DNA of 64,000 nt from an uncultured Schlesneria sp. (GCA_903858935.1 CAIOKO010000065.1:1-64000), one strand, 5' to 3'; shown: positions 17,128 to 27,298, numbered from the stretch's first letter. The notes: generated by a model not told the origin, from the letters alone. A program made the numbers and translations.

Positions 17128-19818
17128 TCACGTCGTGACGGAAGCCGAAGCGTTTTGATCAAGTAGCTCGCGAATTTTTGCGATCAGAAGCTCGAAATGT
17201 AAAGGCTTCTGGAAAAGGATTTCCTCGCTTCGGGCAATACCGTATCTCAGAAGCTCATCTTCGTTGTAACCACTCATGAAGATGACAGGGACGTTCGGGT
17301 AGAGTTGCCGAAATGTGACGACTAATTCCGGTCCCGACATTTCGGGCATCACGACGTCTGTCAGCAATAAATTGATAGATTTCGAATGCTCTTCTGCGAG
17401 TAGCAGTGCTTCCGATGCTTTTGACGCATCCAAAACACGATACCCTTTTTTCTCGAGATTGATTCGCACAATTTTGCGAACGTTGGTCTCGTCTTCGACC
17501 AGCAATACGGTTTCATTTCCACGAACATTCCGATCACGGTCAACTGTCCCGGAACTTTGTTCCGGCTGTCGTGCGAAGGGGAGCAAAATCTTAAAGGTTG
17601 TGCCGACATCCTGCTGACTCTCGACCGAGATTGCACCGCCGAATTGATTCACGATGCCGTGGACCATGGAGAGTCCGAGTCCCGTGCCGCGTCCCAGTTC
17701 TTTTGTCGTAAAGAATGGTTCAAAAATCTTCTGCTTTGTCGCTTCGTTCATTCCGCAACCGTTATCGGAAATGGCGAGTTGTGCATAATCACCCGGTTTT
17801 AAACTCGGAAACTGAAGTAGTAACTCTCTTGTGACGGATACCCTTTGCGATTCGATGCGGATTTCCCCCTGAGATTTAATGGAGTCCCTCGCATTCAGGA
17901 CGAGATTGATAATGATCTGTTGAATCTGAACTTTCGCTCCCTGGATTTCCGGTAAGCCAGGTTCACAAGAGAACTCAAGCGAAATATCAGCTTGAATCAA
18001 TCGACGGATCAGCTTGACGGTCTCTTCAATCGTCTGATTGAGGTCGACATTCGACATCGACACAACGGCATTCCGGCTGAATGCCAGCAATTGTCGCGTC
18101 AAATCAGACGCCCCCTTACCCGCTTCGACAATAGCGGTCAGGTATTCTTTCAATGGCGAATCGGCTGGCAATTCCGAAAGCGTGATGCCTCCGTATCCAT
18201 TAATGACGGTCAGAAAATTATTAAAGTCGTGGACCACCCCACCCGCCAATCTTCCCAACGCCTCAATTTTTTGTGATTGCAACAGTTGAGATTCCAGTCT
18301 TTTTAGTTCCGTAATGTCGTTTCCATAGGCGATCACATTGGTAATTTGACCTGCGGAATTTCGTAGCGGGCTGAAGATTGCATCGATGCTGCGGATGCCA
18401 ATTTCGGGGAAAATGGTCATGCATTCAAAACGGGACGATTGTCCGGTGGCGGCGGCGTTGATCGCCTGGAGGACAGACTTCAGCGACGATTCATGGATCC
18501 AGCCGACGTCACAAAACTTTTTTCCGATGATCTGTTCCCGTGATAATTTCATCAATTTCATGGGAGTTTCGTTGAGCTCCTGAATCACGCCATCGACCGT
18601 AAGAACCCCGACAAATCCGAGCAGACTGTCCATGACCTGTCGCAAAAAAACTCGCTCATGCCGCAGCGCCAGTTCGGCTTGCTTTCGTTCCGTCACATCG
18701 CGCGCAAATGCGTAGCCACCGCCATCGAGTTTTCGGGGGACTGTATGCCATGACAACCATCGGTAAGAGCCATCTTTGCAGCGGAATCGGTTTTCAATTC
18801 CGATTATCTTTTCCACTTGCAAAAACTGCTGGTTTGCGGCAATCGTGGCCTCGACATCTTCCGGGTGCACAAAATCAAGCCAGGGGCGGGATGTTAATTC
18901 CTCGGATGACCATCCCAGGCAATTCGTGAAGGCCGGATTCACTTTTGAAAAGTATCCATTATCCCCTCCCATGCAGATCAGTTCGACACTGTTTTCCCAT
19001 ATTTGTGTCAGTTGATCATCGAATCGAAGTTCGTCAGTAATATCCTGACACCGTCCCGCCACCCCCGAGACATTCCCTTGTTCATCAAGAAAAGGCTTTT
19101 TCAAGATTTCGAAATGTCGGATCTCGTTATCAAGCGTGGCTGTCGTCGTCATGATTTCAGGCGACTGAGTTTTCATCACACGTTCGTCGAACTCGCGAAG
19201 TTTCTCGGTGTCGTTCGTCGAAAAAAAAGCGTGATTATCTTTTCCGTAAATGTCAGCGGGGTTCTTGTGAACTATTCGTGCGGCTGCGCTATTAATGCAG
19301 ACATATCTTCCCAGGCGATCCTTTACAAAAAGGGCGTCATTCACAACTTCGGTCATCGCTTGCAAGCAACGGTTTTTTTGTTGCAATTCGGCAACAGCCT
19401 GCATGTGGTGCGTGACTTCGACGGAGAAACCCGTCAGTTTGTGCGGATTCCCATCAATACGCCGTTCCAATCGCCCCCATTCCTCGAGCCACACGATCGA
19501 GTGATCCGGACGAATCACACGGAAAAGATTGCGGTAATGCGACCCGTTCGCCAGAACGGTCTGAATCGCCGAATCAAATGCCTCGAGGTCATCAGGGTAG
19601 ACGGCGTTTCGCAACTGACTTAACGATCGTGGCAATTCACGACTGGCAGGGAGGGCCGGCTCGCTGGAATAATCTCGCACAAACGTGTCTGATTCGATGT
19701 CCCATTCAAACGTAGTCGCGACCGCAGAGTGAAATGACTCTTGAAGCCGTACATCTCGTTGCTGATCGGGGTTGGAAAAAGCAGTTTGTCCGGATTTTTC
19801 ATCCTGGGTTTCCAGCAT
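17128..19818 (-). CDS. hybrid sensor histidine kinase with four PAS-like domains and a C-terminal receiver
   Basis: About 896 residues and soluble, with no membrane segment. Four PAS-like modules occupy roughly the first 520 residues; the boundaries are marked by phrases such as [10 protein letters not shown] and [11 protein letters not shown]. The dimerisation helix contains [13 protein letters not shown] with the phosphoacceptor His near 529. The ATPase domain shows NLVLNARDS (N box), ISDNGCGM and [10 protein letters not shown]. The receiver ([10 protein letters not shown], acceptor Asp near 821 in [13 protein letters not shown]) has no output domain after it. ATG 19818 is chosen; the frame is open to TTG 19920. 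It is transcribed divergently from a kinase of the same architecture. Confidence 0.88.
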   Translation of the reverse strand: MLETQDEKSGQTAFSNPDQQRDVRLQESFHSAVATTFEWDIESDTFVRDYSSEPALPASRELPRSLSQLRNAVYPDDLEAFDSAIQTVLANGSHYRNLFRVIRPDHSIVWLEEWGRLERRIDGNPHKLTGFSVEVTHHMQAVAELQQKNRCLQAMTEVVNDALFVKDRLGRYVCINSAAARIVHKNPADIYGKDNHAFFSTNDTEKLREFDERVMKTQSPEIMTTTATLDNEIRHFEILKKPFLDEQGNVSGVAGRCQDITDELRFDDQLTQIWENSVELICMGGDNGYFSKVNPAFTNCLGWSSEELTSRPWLDFVHPEDVEATIAANQQFLQVEKIIGIENRFRCKDGSYRWLSWHTVPRKLDGGGYAFARDVTERKQAELALRHERVFLRQVMDSLLGFVGVLTVDGVIQELNETPMKLMKLSREQIIGKKFCDVGWIHESSLKSVLQAINAAATGQSSRFECMTIFPEIGIRSIDAIFSPLRNSAGQITNVIAYGNDITELKRLESQLLQSQKIEALGRLAGGVVHDFNNFLTVINGYGGITLSELPADSPLKEYLTAIVEAGKGASDLTRQLLAFSRNAVVSMSNVDLNQTIEETVKLIRRLIQADISLEFSCEPGLPEIQGAKVQIQQIIINLVLNARDSIKSQGEIRIESQRVSVTRELLLQFPSLKPGDYAQLAISDNGCGMNEATKQKIFEPFFTTKELGRGTGLGLSMVHGIVNQFGGAISVESQQDVGTTFKILLPFARQPEQSSGTVDRDRNVRGNETVLLVEDETNVRKIVRINLEKKGYRVLDASKASEALLLAEEHSKSINLLLTDVVMPEMSGPELVVTFRQLYPNVPVIFMSGYNEDELLRYGIARSEEILFQKPLHFELLIAKIRELLDQNASASVTT

Positions 19819-20508
19819 TTGATACTCGTAAATAACTCGATGTTCGTAACCACCCGATGACAAACACTCCGTGCATCGGGCGATTTGCAAAAAATCCGAA
19901 ACAAACGACTGCGTCAACAAAACACGGTGAACTGATTGAGCGAAATTTCACGCGGTGGCGGGAGGCGATATTTTTACTTGCCCGCATGAAAAACGTGGTT
20001 TACTCAAAAAGCACAGCTTCGAAGCAGGATCTTGCGGGGAGAATGAAAGTTTTATCGACAACAAGTCGCATACCCTCGGTGAATTCAGCGAATTCTTCTC
20101 GAATCGCATAAAATGCAGTTCGTGTGCCAGAAATCAATAGTCGATTTGTGTATCAACGGTTTTTTAGGAAATGCGCAATAAATAGCAAGTCAAGCGCAAA
20201 TTGCCCGTCAAAGTGAGGGTCTTTAGTTCAACTTCCAGAAAATTCAGATACTATCTTTGTAGAGTTTAATGAAGTGTTTTCAGGAAGCTTTTGTTAATTT
20301 TTGTTTAAACGATTTTGAAACAAATATTGGTCTCGAACGCTCGTTTCATCACACCGATCTATTGTTCGTTTTCTAATTGCCTGCTGAATCATGAGCAACA
20401 TGGCGCACGCTTCTTTTACGCTCATAAAACATTACGGATCACGTCCCCATCAAGAACGCCCAGGCTTCAGTCCATTTAACTCTCCTGTTACCGAATCATC
20501 GATCGAAA
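19819..20508. promoter_or_regulatory. divergent intergenic region between two hybrid kinases
   Basis: About 690 bases without a supportable gene, visibly more A/T-rich than the flanking genes, especially 20150-20350. It must contain the promoters for both divergent kinase genes. No -35/-10 pair stood out strongly enough to name. Short open frames here have no ribosome binding site or motif. Confidence 0.4.
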
Positions 20509-20889
20509 ATGGATACTACTGAAAGAGTCATGCGTGATTTGAGGAGTGCAGCGGATCTGCGAATCAAAGACATTCCAGCGAACGACAAGCCCCTCTGCGA
20601 AACCGAACTGCGGCAAATGCAACCGAATCAGACCCGACACAATTTGCCGTTGAGCGATCTTGCGTTGAAGAAAAGCTCGCAAGGCGTGTTGATCTTAGAT
20701 GCCGATCAGAGAATTCAATCGGTCAACGCAGGATTTGAGGTGATTACAGGCCGGTCTCAAGCAGAAATGCTGGGGAAACCCTGGGAATCATTCCCGGGGG
20801 GGAATTACCGAATCACAGTTTGTTGCGATCAATCGATATCTCGCAGACGTGCGAAATTCGGAACAACAGACCTCAGATCTGCTGCTTGA
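20509..20889 (+). pseudogene. N-terminal fragment of hybrid histidine kinase, out of frame with the rest
   Basis: The first 98 or so codons encode the start of a PAS domain (LKKSSQGVLILDADQRIQSV ... GRSQAEMLGKPWESFPGG). After the run of seven G at 20796-20802 the frame goes wrong and ends at 20889. If the run had six G, the reading continues GG-ITESQFVAINRYLADVRNSE directly into the next frame, which completes the PAS domain. The lesion is therefore one extra G, a sequencing error, or a slippage site. Together the two parts would make a kinase of about 809 residues. Confidence 0.8.
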
Positions 20890-22939
20890 GCTTCAAGGTC
20901 TGCGGAAAGACGGATCGGATTACTGGACTGATCTTTCAATTTCACCCATCCGTGATGCGAAAGGGGAATTGACGCAACTGATCGTCGTCATGCGTGATAT
21001 TACCGCTCTCAAGCAGAGCGATGAACTACATGCGCGACGGGACCAGCAATTGACGTTCGCGATGAAGGCGTCGAACATGGGGTTGTTTGACTGGGACATT
21101 CCGTCAAACACAACCAGGTTCTCACGGGAATGGAAAAGTCAGCTTGGTTACGCCGAAGATGAGATCGAGGATCGGCACGAAGAATGGGAATCTCGACTTC
21201 ATCCCGAAGACCGGCCGGTTGCCATTGAGCGTCTTGAAAAATATCTGGCGGGTAAGATTGCCATTTACGATGCGGTGTTCAGGATGCGTCACAAGAATGG
21301 TTCTTGGAGGTGGGTGAACGCTCGGGGTGAGGTCCTTCGCGACAAGCATGGCAATCAGATAAGAATGATTGGTTGTCACCTCGATATTACTGAGCAGAAG
21401 CAGGCTGCGGAATCGCTCGAGCTGATGAAATTCTGCGTCGATCACACCGCTGAGAATGTGGTTTGGATCAGTCGTCATGGCCGAATCCTTTATGCCAATC
21501 ACGCGTGTTGCTTGAGGTATGGCTACTCGGCAGACGAGTTCCTCAACATGTCGATCTGGGACTTGGACGTGGTTCCGGATTACCAGCCAGATCTCTGGGA
21601 AAAGCACTTTGATGACCTCAAGCAACGCGGGAACATCGTTCTTGAAACTTCGCACCGTGCGAAAGATGGCCGCGTCTTTCTCATGGACGTGAGCGCCAAC
21701 TACGTAAAAGTCGGTGATCGCGAATTGAATTTTGCGTTCGCCCGCGACATCAGCGAACGCAAACGAGCAGAGGAGGAACGTCGCAGGCTACAAGAACAGT
21801 TGGTACACGCCCAGAAACTGGAAGACCTGGGAGTGATGGCCAGCGGAATTGCTCACGACTTTAACAACTTATTAACCGCGATGCTGGGAAATGCCAGCCT
21901 GGCACGAATGGAATTACCTCAAGAATCACCGCTCGAATCGTATCTTGAAGAGATCGAGAGCGCAGCGAGAAGTGCCGCTAAATTGACGAATCAGATGCTC
22001 GCCTATTCGGGAAAGGGGCAATTTGCAATTCAGCCGCTCCGGCTCGACGCACTGGTCGAAGAGTCGATTTCGCTTTGTAAGACCGTTGTTGAAAAGAACG
22101 TGGAGATTGTTTTAGACCTTGAATCGGCGCCGTTCGAGGGTGACGCAGACCAGACTCGGCAAATGATGGTGAACCTGATTGCTAACGCTTCCGATGCTTT
22201 CCAGGGAGAGCCAGGAAAGATTTACATAAGAACCGGAATTCGAAATGTGGATGCGGCAAAACTTCATTCGATGTACGCCCCCAATAAGATTTCCGCAGGG
22301 GGCTATGCGTTTTTTGAAGTGAAGGACCATGGGTGCGGAATCGATAAGGAAACACTTCAGAAGATTTTTGACCCTTTCTTTTCGACGAAAATGATGGGCC
22401 GTGGCTTGGGGCTGGCGGCCGTTCTTGGCATTGTTCGAAGCCATCGGGGGACGATCCATGTTATCAGCGAACCAGGACAGGGAACGACCGTTGAAGTGTT
22501 GCTGCCAGCCATTGAAGCGACCGTTCCCCAAACCCGTGATGAAACAGGAGAGCCTGTCTTGAACGATAAAAAGACCATCCTGATTGTCGATGACGAGGAC
22601 TTCGTGCGCAATTTTCTTGCCCGATGCATGGAGGCTGCCGGATTCAAGGTGCTCACTGCGTCGGACGGCTACGAAGCAATCGAGGTCTATCGTCAACAGG
22701 CAGCGGAAATCTCAGTTGTTCTTCTTGATTTGACGATGCCTCGGATGAGTGGAATGGAAGTTTTAAAAGAATTACGGAGCCTGTCAGTCGATCTGCCAAT
22801 CCTGATGATCAGCGGCTATTCCGAGCAAGATATTTCGAAGCAGATGTCGAAATCTGGCTCGTGTGCGTTCATCCAGAAACCTTTTTCGCCAGATGAATTG
22901 ATTGCCGCCATCAGCACGCTGCATTCCTCAAAGTGTTGA
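20849..22939 (+). CDS. hybrid sensor histidine kinase (PAS, HisKA, HATPase, receiver), 5' part in another frame
   Basis: The 696-residue frame starts inside the first PAS domain, whose N-terminal half lies in the frame 20509-20889. Two further PAS modules (PAS/PAC signatures at RMRHKNGSWRWVNARGEV and near ANYVKVGDRELNFAF) lead to GIAHDFNNLLTAMLG with the phosphoacceptor His near residue 334. HATPase motifs NLIANASDA, VKDHGCGID and GLGLAAVLGI follow, then a receiver with acceptor Asp near 627 (VVLLDLTMPRMSG). No membrane segment or output domain is present. The GTG/ATG-type start in this frame is probably not used natively. The nearest candidate response regulator, 3' on the opposite strand, is decayed. 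Confidence 0.85.
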   Translation: MRNSEQQTSDLLLELQGLRKDGSDYWTDLSISPIRDAKGELTQLIVVMRDITALKQSDELHARRDQQLTFAMKASNMGLFDWDIPSNTTRFSREWKSQLGYAEDEIEDRHEEWESRLHPEDRPVAIERLEKYLAGKIAIYDAVFRMRHKNGSWRWVNARGEVLRDKHGNQIRMIGCHLDITEQKQAAESLELMKFCVDHTAENVVWISRHGRILYANHACCLRYGYSADEFLNMSIWDLDVVPDYQPDLWEKHFDDLKQRGNIVLETSHRAKDGRVFLMDVSANYVKVGDRELNFAFARDISERKRAEEERRRLQEQLVHAQKLEDLGVMASGIAHDFNNLLTAMLGNASLARMELPQESPLESYLEEIESAARSAAKLTNQMLAYSGKGQFAIQPLRLDALVEESISLCKTVVEKNVEIVLDLESAPFEGDADQTRQMMVNLIANASDAFQGEPGKIYIRTGIRNVDAAKLHSMYAPNKISAGGYAFFEVKDHGCGIDKETLQKIFDPFFSTKMMGRGLGLAAVLGIVRSHRGTIHVISEPGQGTTVEVLLPAIEATVPQTRDETGEPVLNDKKTILIVDDEDFVRNFLARCMEAAGFKVLTASDGYEAIEVYRQQAAEISVVLLDLTMPRMSGMEVLKELRSLSVDLPILMISGYSEQDISKQMSKSGSCAFIQKPFSPDELIAAISTLHSSKC

Positions 22940-23230
22940 GGAGGATCGCCAAGTGACCCGGGAACTGCTCTCAATTTCGTCGATCTTGATTCCGGATTCG
23001 ACGATCGTTTTCGCGAGTTCGACATTCGTTTCAACTTGAATTCTTCGACAATGCTTTTCCGCTGAATGTCAATTGTTCGGATGGAGAAACTGTACTTCCC
23101 CGCCATCATCGTGATCGGTGTTGAGAACAGCAATTCGCGAAGTACATCGACCTCTTCCGGTATCAGTTTACTCTGTGCCGTCTGGACTTCCCGTTTGAGG
23201 CGTCGCTTTTTCGTGAGCGAAGATTATCCA
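22928..23230 (-). pseudogene. remnant of a LuxR/FixJ-type response regulator (HTH end)
   Basis: Read on the minus strand from about 23230, one frame gives KKRRLKREVQTAQSKL, then IPEEVDVLRELLF, then AGKYSFSIRTIDIQRKSIVE, which is a degraded LuxR-family helix-turn-helix (compare AGK...SIRTVEVHRA in intact members). The frame must shift near 23020 to continue as TNVELAKTIVESGIKIDEIE, ending at TGA 22928-22930. An in-frame stop lies just upstream at about 23232, and no receiver domain was found. At least one frameshift and loss of the N-terminal half make this a pseudogene. It overlaps the last 12 bases of the kinase gene and may once have been its partner (inference). Confidence 0.6.
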
Positions 23231-23273
23231 TTCTTATCCCGAAGAGCGTTTCGCTCATCATTATCCAAGTGAC

Positions 23274-23340
23274 GTGCCGTATGCGGTAATTCTGCAAGTA
23301 CGGATCTGTGCGGAGGGCGGCCCGTAATGGCTACCGCGAT
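23274..23340 (+). other. group II intron 3'-end remnant (domain V/VI-like)
   Basis: GTGCCGTATGCGG-TAAT-TCTGCAAGTACGGATC at 23274-23307 has the shape and much of the sequence of group II intron domain V. GCGG (23317-23320) pairs with CCGC (23334-23337) to form a domain VI-like stem with an unpaired A in CTA at 23331-23333. The catalytic AGC triad position reads TGC, so this copy is probably inactive. No intact reverse transcriptase lies upstream in the window. Confidence 0.5.
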
Positions 23341-23366
23341 TCCCCCAAGTTTAAACTTGGAATCGC
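23336..23366. repeat. hairpin with perfect 14-bp palindromic top
   Basis: GCGATTC (23336-23342) pairs with GAATCGC (23360-23366). Between them CAAGTTTAAACTTG (23346-23359) is a perfect palindrome, with three unpaired C on the left side. It abuts the intron-like 3' end and may be exon sequence or an unrelated operator or terminator. Confidence 0.5.
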
Positions 23367-23597
23367 CAGAAAACGGGTTATCATCATCATCCGTTGATGG
23401 GTTTGCCAAATTGATTGGATTGTTCAACGCATCACAATGTCTGCCGGTCGTTGCCTGCCGGTCATTGTGATGATGCGTCGTACTCCCTCAATACCTCATT
23501 CCGCCGATGACTGATCCGCCCAAGCGAATTGCCCTGCCCGAAAGAACCGCCACAGAAGAACTGACCTGGATAACCGCTACAGTCCGCTACGCCCAAT

Positions 23598-23623
23598 AAA
23601 AGGGGTCCGCCTCAGTCCCTTTT
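23598..23623. repeat. short AAAAGGG/CCCTTTT hairpin, relative of 16911-16954
   Basis: AAAAGGG (23598-23604) pairs with CCCTTTT (23617-23623). The loop region GTCCGCCTCAGT resembles the inner part of the hairpin at 16911-16954. It lies about 55 bases before the cytochrome/DUF1553 gene. Both copies lie upstream of a PSCyt1/DUF1553 gene start, although the first is also between that gene and the kinase. Confidence 0.45.
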
Positions 23624-23677
23624 TGAAGCTCGAACCTTCCTTGTTCGCACCCTCCTCCTCGATCTCGAGAATACCTC

Positions 23678-26600
23678 ATGATGTCGCGGTTTTTTGGCTT
23701 TCCCCTGCCTGTGATGATGTTCTCGTTCGCTGTCGTATTTCCATTATCAATAGAATCCTTAGCGGCGGAGCCAGATGCTGCCGGGATCGAGTTTTTTGAA
23801 GCCAAAATCCGTCCGGTGCTCGTTGAGCACTGTCAGGAGTGCCACAGTTCGACTTCGAAATCGCTCAAAGGGGGCTTGCAACTCGACCATCGCGAAGGTT
23901 TGCTGCACGGTGGCGATTCCGGTCCGACAATCCTTCAGGACAAGCCTGAGAACAGCCTGCTGCTGAAAGCACTAAAGTACGATGGCCTCGAGATGCCTCC
24001 CAAAGGGAAGCTGGCCGCCAGTGTCGTCGCTGACTTCGAGCAATGGATCAAGTTGGGTGCGCCCGACCCTCGAGAACGTCCCACAAGTACGACCTCGACC
24101 CGTTTCGATTTTGCCGAAGCGAGCAAGTTGTGGTCATTCCAAACTCCCCGGCGAACCCCGGTTCCTGACGTGCAGCAGGCCGAATGGCCCAGACGCGATC
24201 TGGACCGATTCGTCCTCGCCAGGCTGGAACAGTCTGGAATCAAGCCCAGCGCGATGGCCCAGCGACGCACGTTGATTCGGCGGGCTTACTTCGATGTGAT
24301 CGGTCTTCCCCCCTCGCCGGAAGAAGTCGCCGCGTTTCTTAATGATACTTCGCCAAATGCCTATGACGTCGTCGTGGATCGATTGCTCGAGTCGCCGCAT
24401 TACGGCGAGCGTTGGGGACGGCATTGGCTGGATATCGCCCGCTACGGCGAAGACCAGGCACACACTTTTAAAGCTCGCAATTATCCGCAGGGATACCGCT
24501 ATCGTGACTGGGTCGTCAACGCGCTGAATCGCGATCTCCCCTACGATCAATTTATCTCGGAACAGATTGCCGGTGATCTGCTGGGAAGCCCCGGCGATCC
24601 AGGTCGCCTGGCGGCACTGGGACTGTTTGCTCTGGGTCCCGTCTATTACCAGGACAATGGCGAACAGGCCAAGGCCCTGGCCGATGAGTGGGACGATCGT
24701 ATCGACACACTGACCCGAGGTGTGTTGGGCCTGACGGTTTCTTGTGCGCGCTGCCACGACCACAAATTTGATCCCATTACCACGGCGGATTACTACGCTC
24801 TGGCAGGCATCTTCGCCAGCAGCGATTATCAGGAACGGCCGATCGTCGCGAAGGAAGTGATCGATCAAAAGAGCGCGGCGGAATCGACTATGAAGGGACA
24901 GCAACTTCTCGTCGACCGGTTTCTGGATGAAGAGGCGCGCAAGTTACGCGTCACCCTGGTCGCGGATATTCCCCAATACATGACGACGGCGTGGAAGGCC
25001 ATCAACCTGCAGCGGGGCAAACCCAAAGACAAAAAACTGCTCGCACGAGTGGCCAAGGACGAAAAAGTCAGCGAATTGCTTCTGAAGCGTTGGGTTGACT
25101 ATTTGACCGCTGCAGCCCAGATCCAGAAAACTCGTCCCTATCTCTCTGCGTGGTACGAATGGTTTGCTAAACAAGATTCCAAACAAGATCTGTCGGGCGA
25201 TGCCGCCGCATTGGCCAGCGTGCAACAGTTAGCTGTCGATTTCCAGTCACTGGTTCAATCGAAATCACCGCTCCGCGATCAACTCTTCGCCGAGTTTGGT
25301 GAGAACTTCGCATTTGTGAGCGAATCCGATCGAGCCGTTGTCGCTCCCGGTGTCATCCCTTTGGGCAATCTCTTCGATGATCCCAAGGGGGGAACTTCGC
25401 TGTCGTCGGCACTTTCTACAGATTCGTTTCTCGCCGCAGCCAACGACAAGTGCCTGGGAGTCGATCGCGTGGTGCAGGGATGGGGCAAGCAAACGCAGAT
25501 TGCAGCGGGTCTCGATTTTGACTTCAGCCAGCTCGGAAGCGACAAACGCTCGCACGGAGGAGTGATCAACGACGGTTGGGACGCAACCGGAGGGATTCGC
25601 ACAGTCGGTCAGCCGTTCGCCTCGAACGCCCCTCGCACAGAGCAGGGGATTGGAATGCACGCCAATGCCCTGATTACGTTTGACCTCGACGAACTGCGAA
25701 GGTCAGGGCTGATGCCCACCGATCAAGGATTCGTCTTTCGAACCGATCGGGCGGGACTGAACGACGACTCATTTGGGAACGGCGGCTCGTCGGTCCATAT
25801 GGCGGTGATTGTCTCCCGGTCGCATCGTCAGACAGACATCTACGACGGGATCATTGCGGGATACGTGAATGGGAATCTCGTCAAGACCGCAGAGAACGAT
25901 CGTGTCTATTATTTTTCGGGTGATGTTCCAGCTCCACTCAAAGCGGATGGGAACTTTGTCAAATTTGACGTTCCCATTCCCGCTGATGCCAAGTACCTGA
26001 CGCTGGTCAGCACCGGGGCCGCAGCGGGACCTGGCGAGAATACGATCAGCAGCGACCATGCTGTTTTTTCCGGGGCGCGCCTGGAAATGGACCCACTTCC
26101 AATCCAGACGGAAATCGCTTCGAAGCCGACAACGGAATCCCTTCGAACCGAAGTCGAGTTGCAGCAGGCCCGTCTGGACGCACGATTGTTGTCCGAGCTG
26201 TTTTACGATCAGGGGCTGCTGGCCTTACCGGGAAGTGATGCCGACGGTCGCCTGCCGGAACCGTCGATGCAGCGACTGGCAGAATTACGGGTTGAATTGG
26301 AACGTGTGAAAAAGGAATTCGACGCAGTTCATGTCTTGATGGCGCATTCGTTAATGGAGGGGCCGGGCCGAGATCTGGCGATTTACCTGCAAGGCAATCC
26401 GACGAAACTGGGTGACGTCGCACCTCGATCGATGCCCGTCGTTTTTACGGGCGGAGAAAGAAAGCCCCTGCCAACGAAGGGAAGCGGCCGGGCGGAACTG
26501 GCCGCGGCGATCGCATCGCGAGACAATCCACTCACCGCGCGCGTGATCGTCAATCGAGTCTGGCGAAGTCACTTCGGTTTCGGTTTAGTACGAACCCCCA

Positions 26601-27298
26601 GCAATTTTGGCCAGCTGGGTGACCGTCCGACTCATCCAGAACTGCTCGATGATCTGGCGGTCCGTTTCATGGATTCCGGCTGGTCCCTGAAAACTCTGCA
26701 TCGGGAAATCCTCTTATCGGCCACGTACCAGCAAAGTAGTGATTTTCGCCATGATGCCGCCGAAATCGATCCCGAAAATCGATTGCTTTGGCGAATGAAT
26801 CGGCGGCGACTGGAAGTGGAACCGTGGCGGGATGCCATGCTGGCGGTCACTGGTGAACTGGACAGGACCATCGGCGGACCGCCGCTCGATCTGGCCTCCG
26901 GCGGCAACCATCGTCGTACCTTGTATGCCTTTATCAGCCGACATCAATTGAATGATCTGCTGCGGCTGTTTGATTTCCCCGATCCAAACATCACCAGCGA
27001 CCGCCGTAGTGTGACCACGGTACCTCTGCAGCAATTGTTCGTCCTGAACAGTGATTTCATGACACAGCGAGCGAAGGCCCTGGCCGCACGATTGAACGGC
27101 AGCCGCGATACAGACGTGCCGGGCAAGATTGTGCTGCTGTTCGGTTGGCTGTACGGTCGACAACCCACTAGCGACGAATTGAGTCTGGGACAGGCCTTCT
27201 TAGATTCTGCCGCAACCTCATCCGGAAATGGATTATCCGCCTGGGAGCAATACACGCTGGCACTCTTGGGTACGAACGAATTTTCATTCATTGACTGA
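23678..27298 (+). CDS. planctomycete cytochrome c / DUF1549 / DUF1553 protein with NPCBM-like insert
   Basis: A 1,206-residue exported protein (signal about 1-29). PSCyt1 has CQECH near residue 52 and the Met segment EMPPKGKL. DUF1549 begins near RRDLDRFVLARLEQ and contains VIGLPPSPEEV and CARCHDHKFDP. A beta-rich region at about 610-810 (GWDATGGIRTVGQP, GIGMHANALITFDLDEL) resembles the NPCBM carbohydrate-binding family. DUF1553 closes the protein, with NRVWRSHFGFGLVRTP. It is the paralogue of the 13.4-16.8 kb gene but carries a different insert, so the two probably recognise different carbohydrates (inference). A DUF1501 gene follows after 14 bases. Confidence 0.9.
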   Translation: MMSRFFGFPLPVMMFSFAVVFPLSIESLAAEPDAAGIEFFEAKIRPVLVEHCQECHSSTSKSLKGGLQLDHREGLLHGGDSGPTILQDKPENSLLLKALKYDGLEMPPKGKLAASVVADFEQWIKLGAPDPRERPTSTTSTRFDFAEASKLWSFQTPRRTPVPDVQQAEWPRRDLDRFVLARLEQSGIKPSAMAQRRTLIRRAYFDVIGLPPSPEEVAAFLNDTSPNAYDVVVDRLLESPHYGERWGRHWLDIARYGEDQAHTFKARNYPQGYRYRDWVVNALNRDLPYDQFISEQIAGDLLGSPGDPGRLAALGLFALGPVYYQDNGEQAKALADEWDDRIDTLTRGVLGLTVSCARCHDHKFDPITTADYYALAGIFASSDYQERPIVAKEVIDQKSAAESTMKGQQLLVDRFLDEEARKLRVTLVADIPQYMTTAWKAINLQRGKPKDKKLLARVAKDEKVSELLLKRWVDYLTAAAQIQKTRPYLSAWYEWFAKQDSKQDLSGDAAALASVQQLAVDFQSLVQSKSPLRDQLFAEFGENFAFVSESDRAVVAPGVIPLGNLFDDPKGGTSLSSALSTDSFLAAANDKCLGVDRVVQGWGKQTQIAAGLDFDFSQLGSDKRSHGGVINDGWDATGGIRTVGQPFASNAPRTEQGIGMHANALITFDLDELRRSGLMPTDQGFVFRTDRAGLNDDSFGNGGSSVHMAVIVSRSHRQTDIYDGIIAGYVNGNLVKTAENDRVYYFSGDVPAPLKADGNFVKFDVPIPADAKYLTLVSTGAAAGPGENTISSDHAVFSGARLEMDPLPIQTEIASKPTTESLRTEVELQQARLDARLLSELFYDQGLLALPGSDADGRLPEPSMQRLAELRVELERVKKEFDAVHVLMAHSLMEGPGRDLAIYLQGNPTKLGDVAPRSMPVVFTGGERKPLPTKGSGRAELAAAIASRDNPLTARVIVNRVWRSHFGFGLVRTPSNFGQLGDRPTHPELLDDLAVRFMDSGWSLKTLHREILLSATYQQSSDFRHDAAEIDPENRLLWRMNRRRLEVEPWRDAMLAVTGELDRTIGGPPLDLASGGNHRRTLYAFISRHQLNDLLRLFDFPDPNITSDRRSVTTVPLQQLFVLNSDFMTQRAKALAARLNGSRDTDVPGKIVLLFGWLYGRQPTSDELSLGQAFLDSAATSSGNGLSAWEQYTLALLGTNEFSFID

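Noticed and set aside
19003-19623. A 206-codon plus-strand frame inside the first hybrid kinase
   Set aside because: Fully overlapped by the PAS/HisKA coding frame on the other strand with strong motifs; no ribosome binding site or domain of its own.
23274-23340. Reading the hairpins here as a retron or riboswitch
   Set aside because: The domain V-like and VI-like order with an unpaired A fits a group II intron end better, and no reverse transcriptase or regulated gene is adjacent.
24134-24904. A 256-codon minus-strand frame inside the second DUF1553 gene
   Set aside because: Antisense to conserved DUF1549 motifs including CARCHDHKFDP; no independent support.
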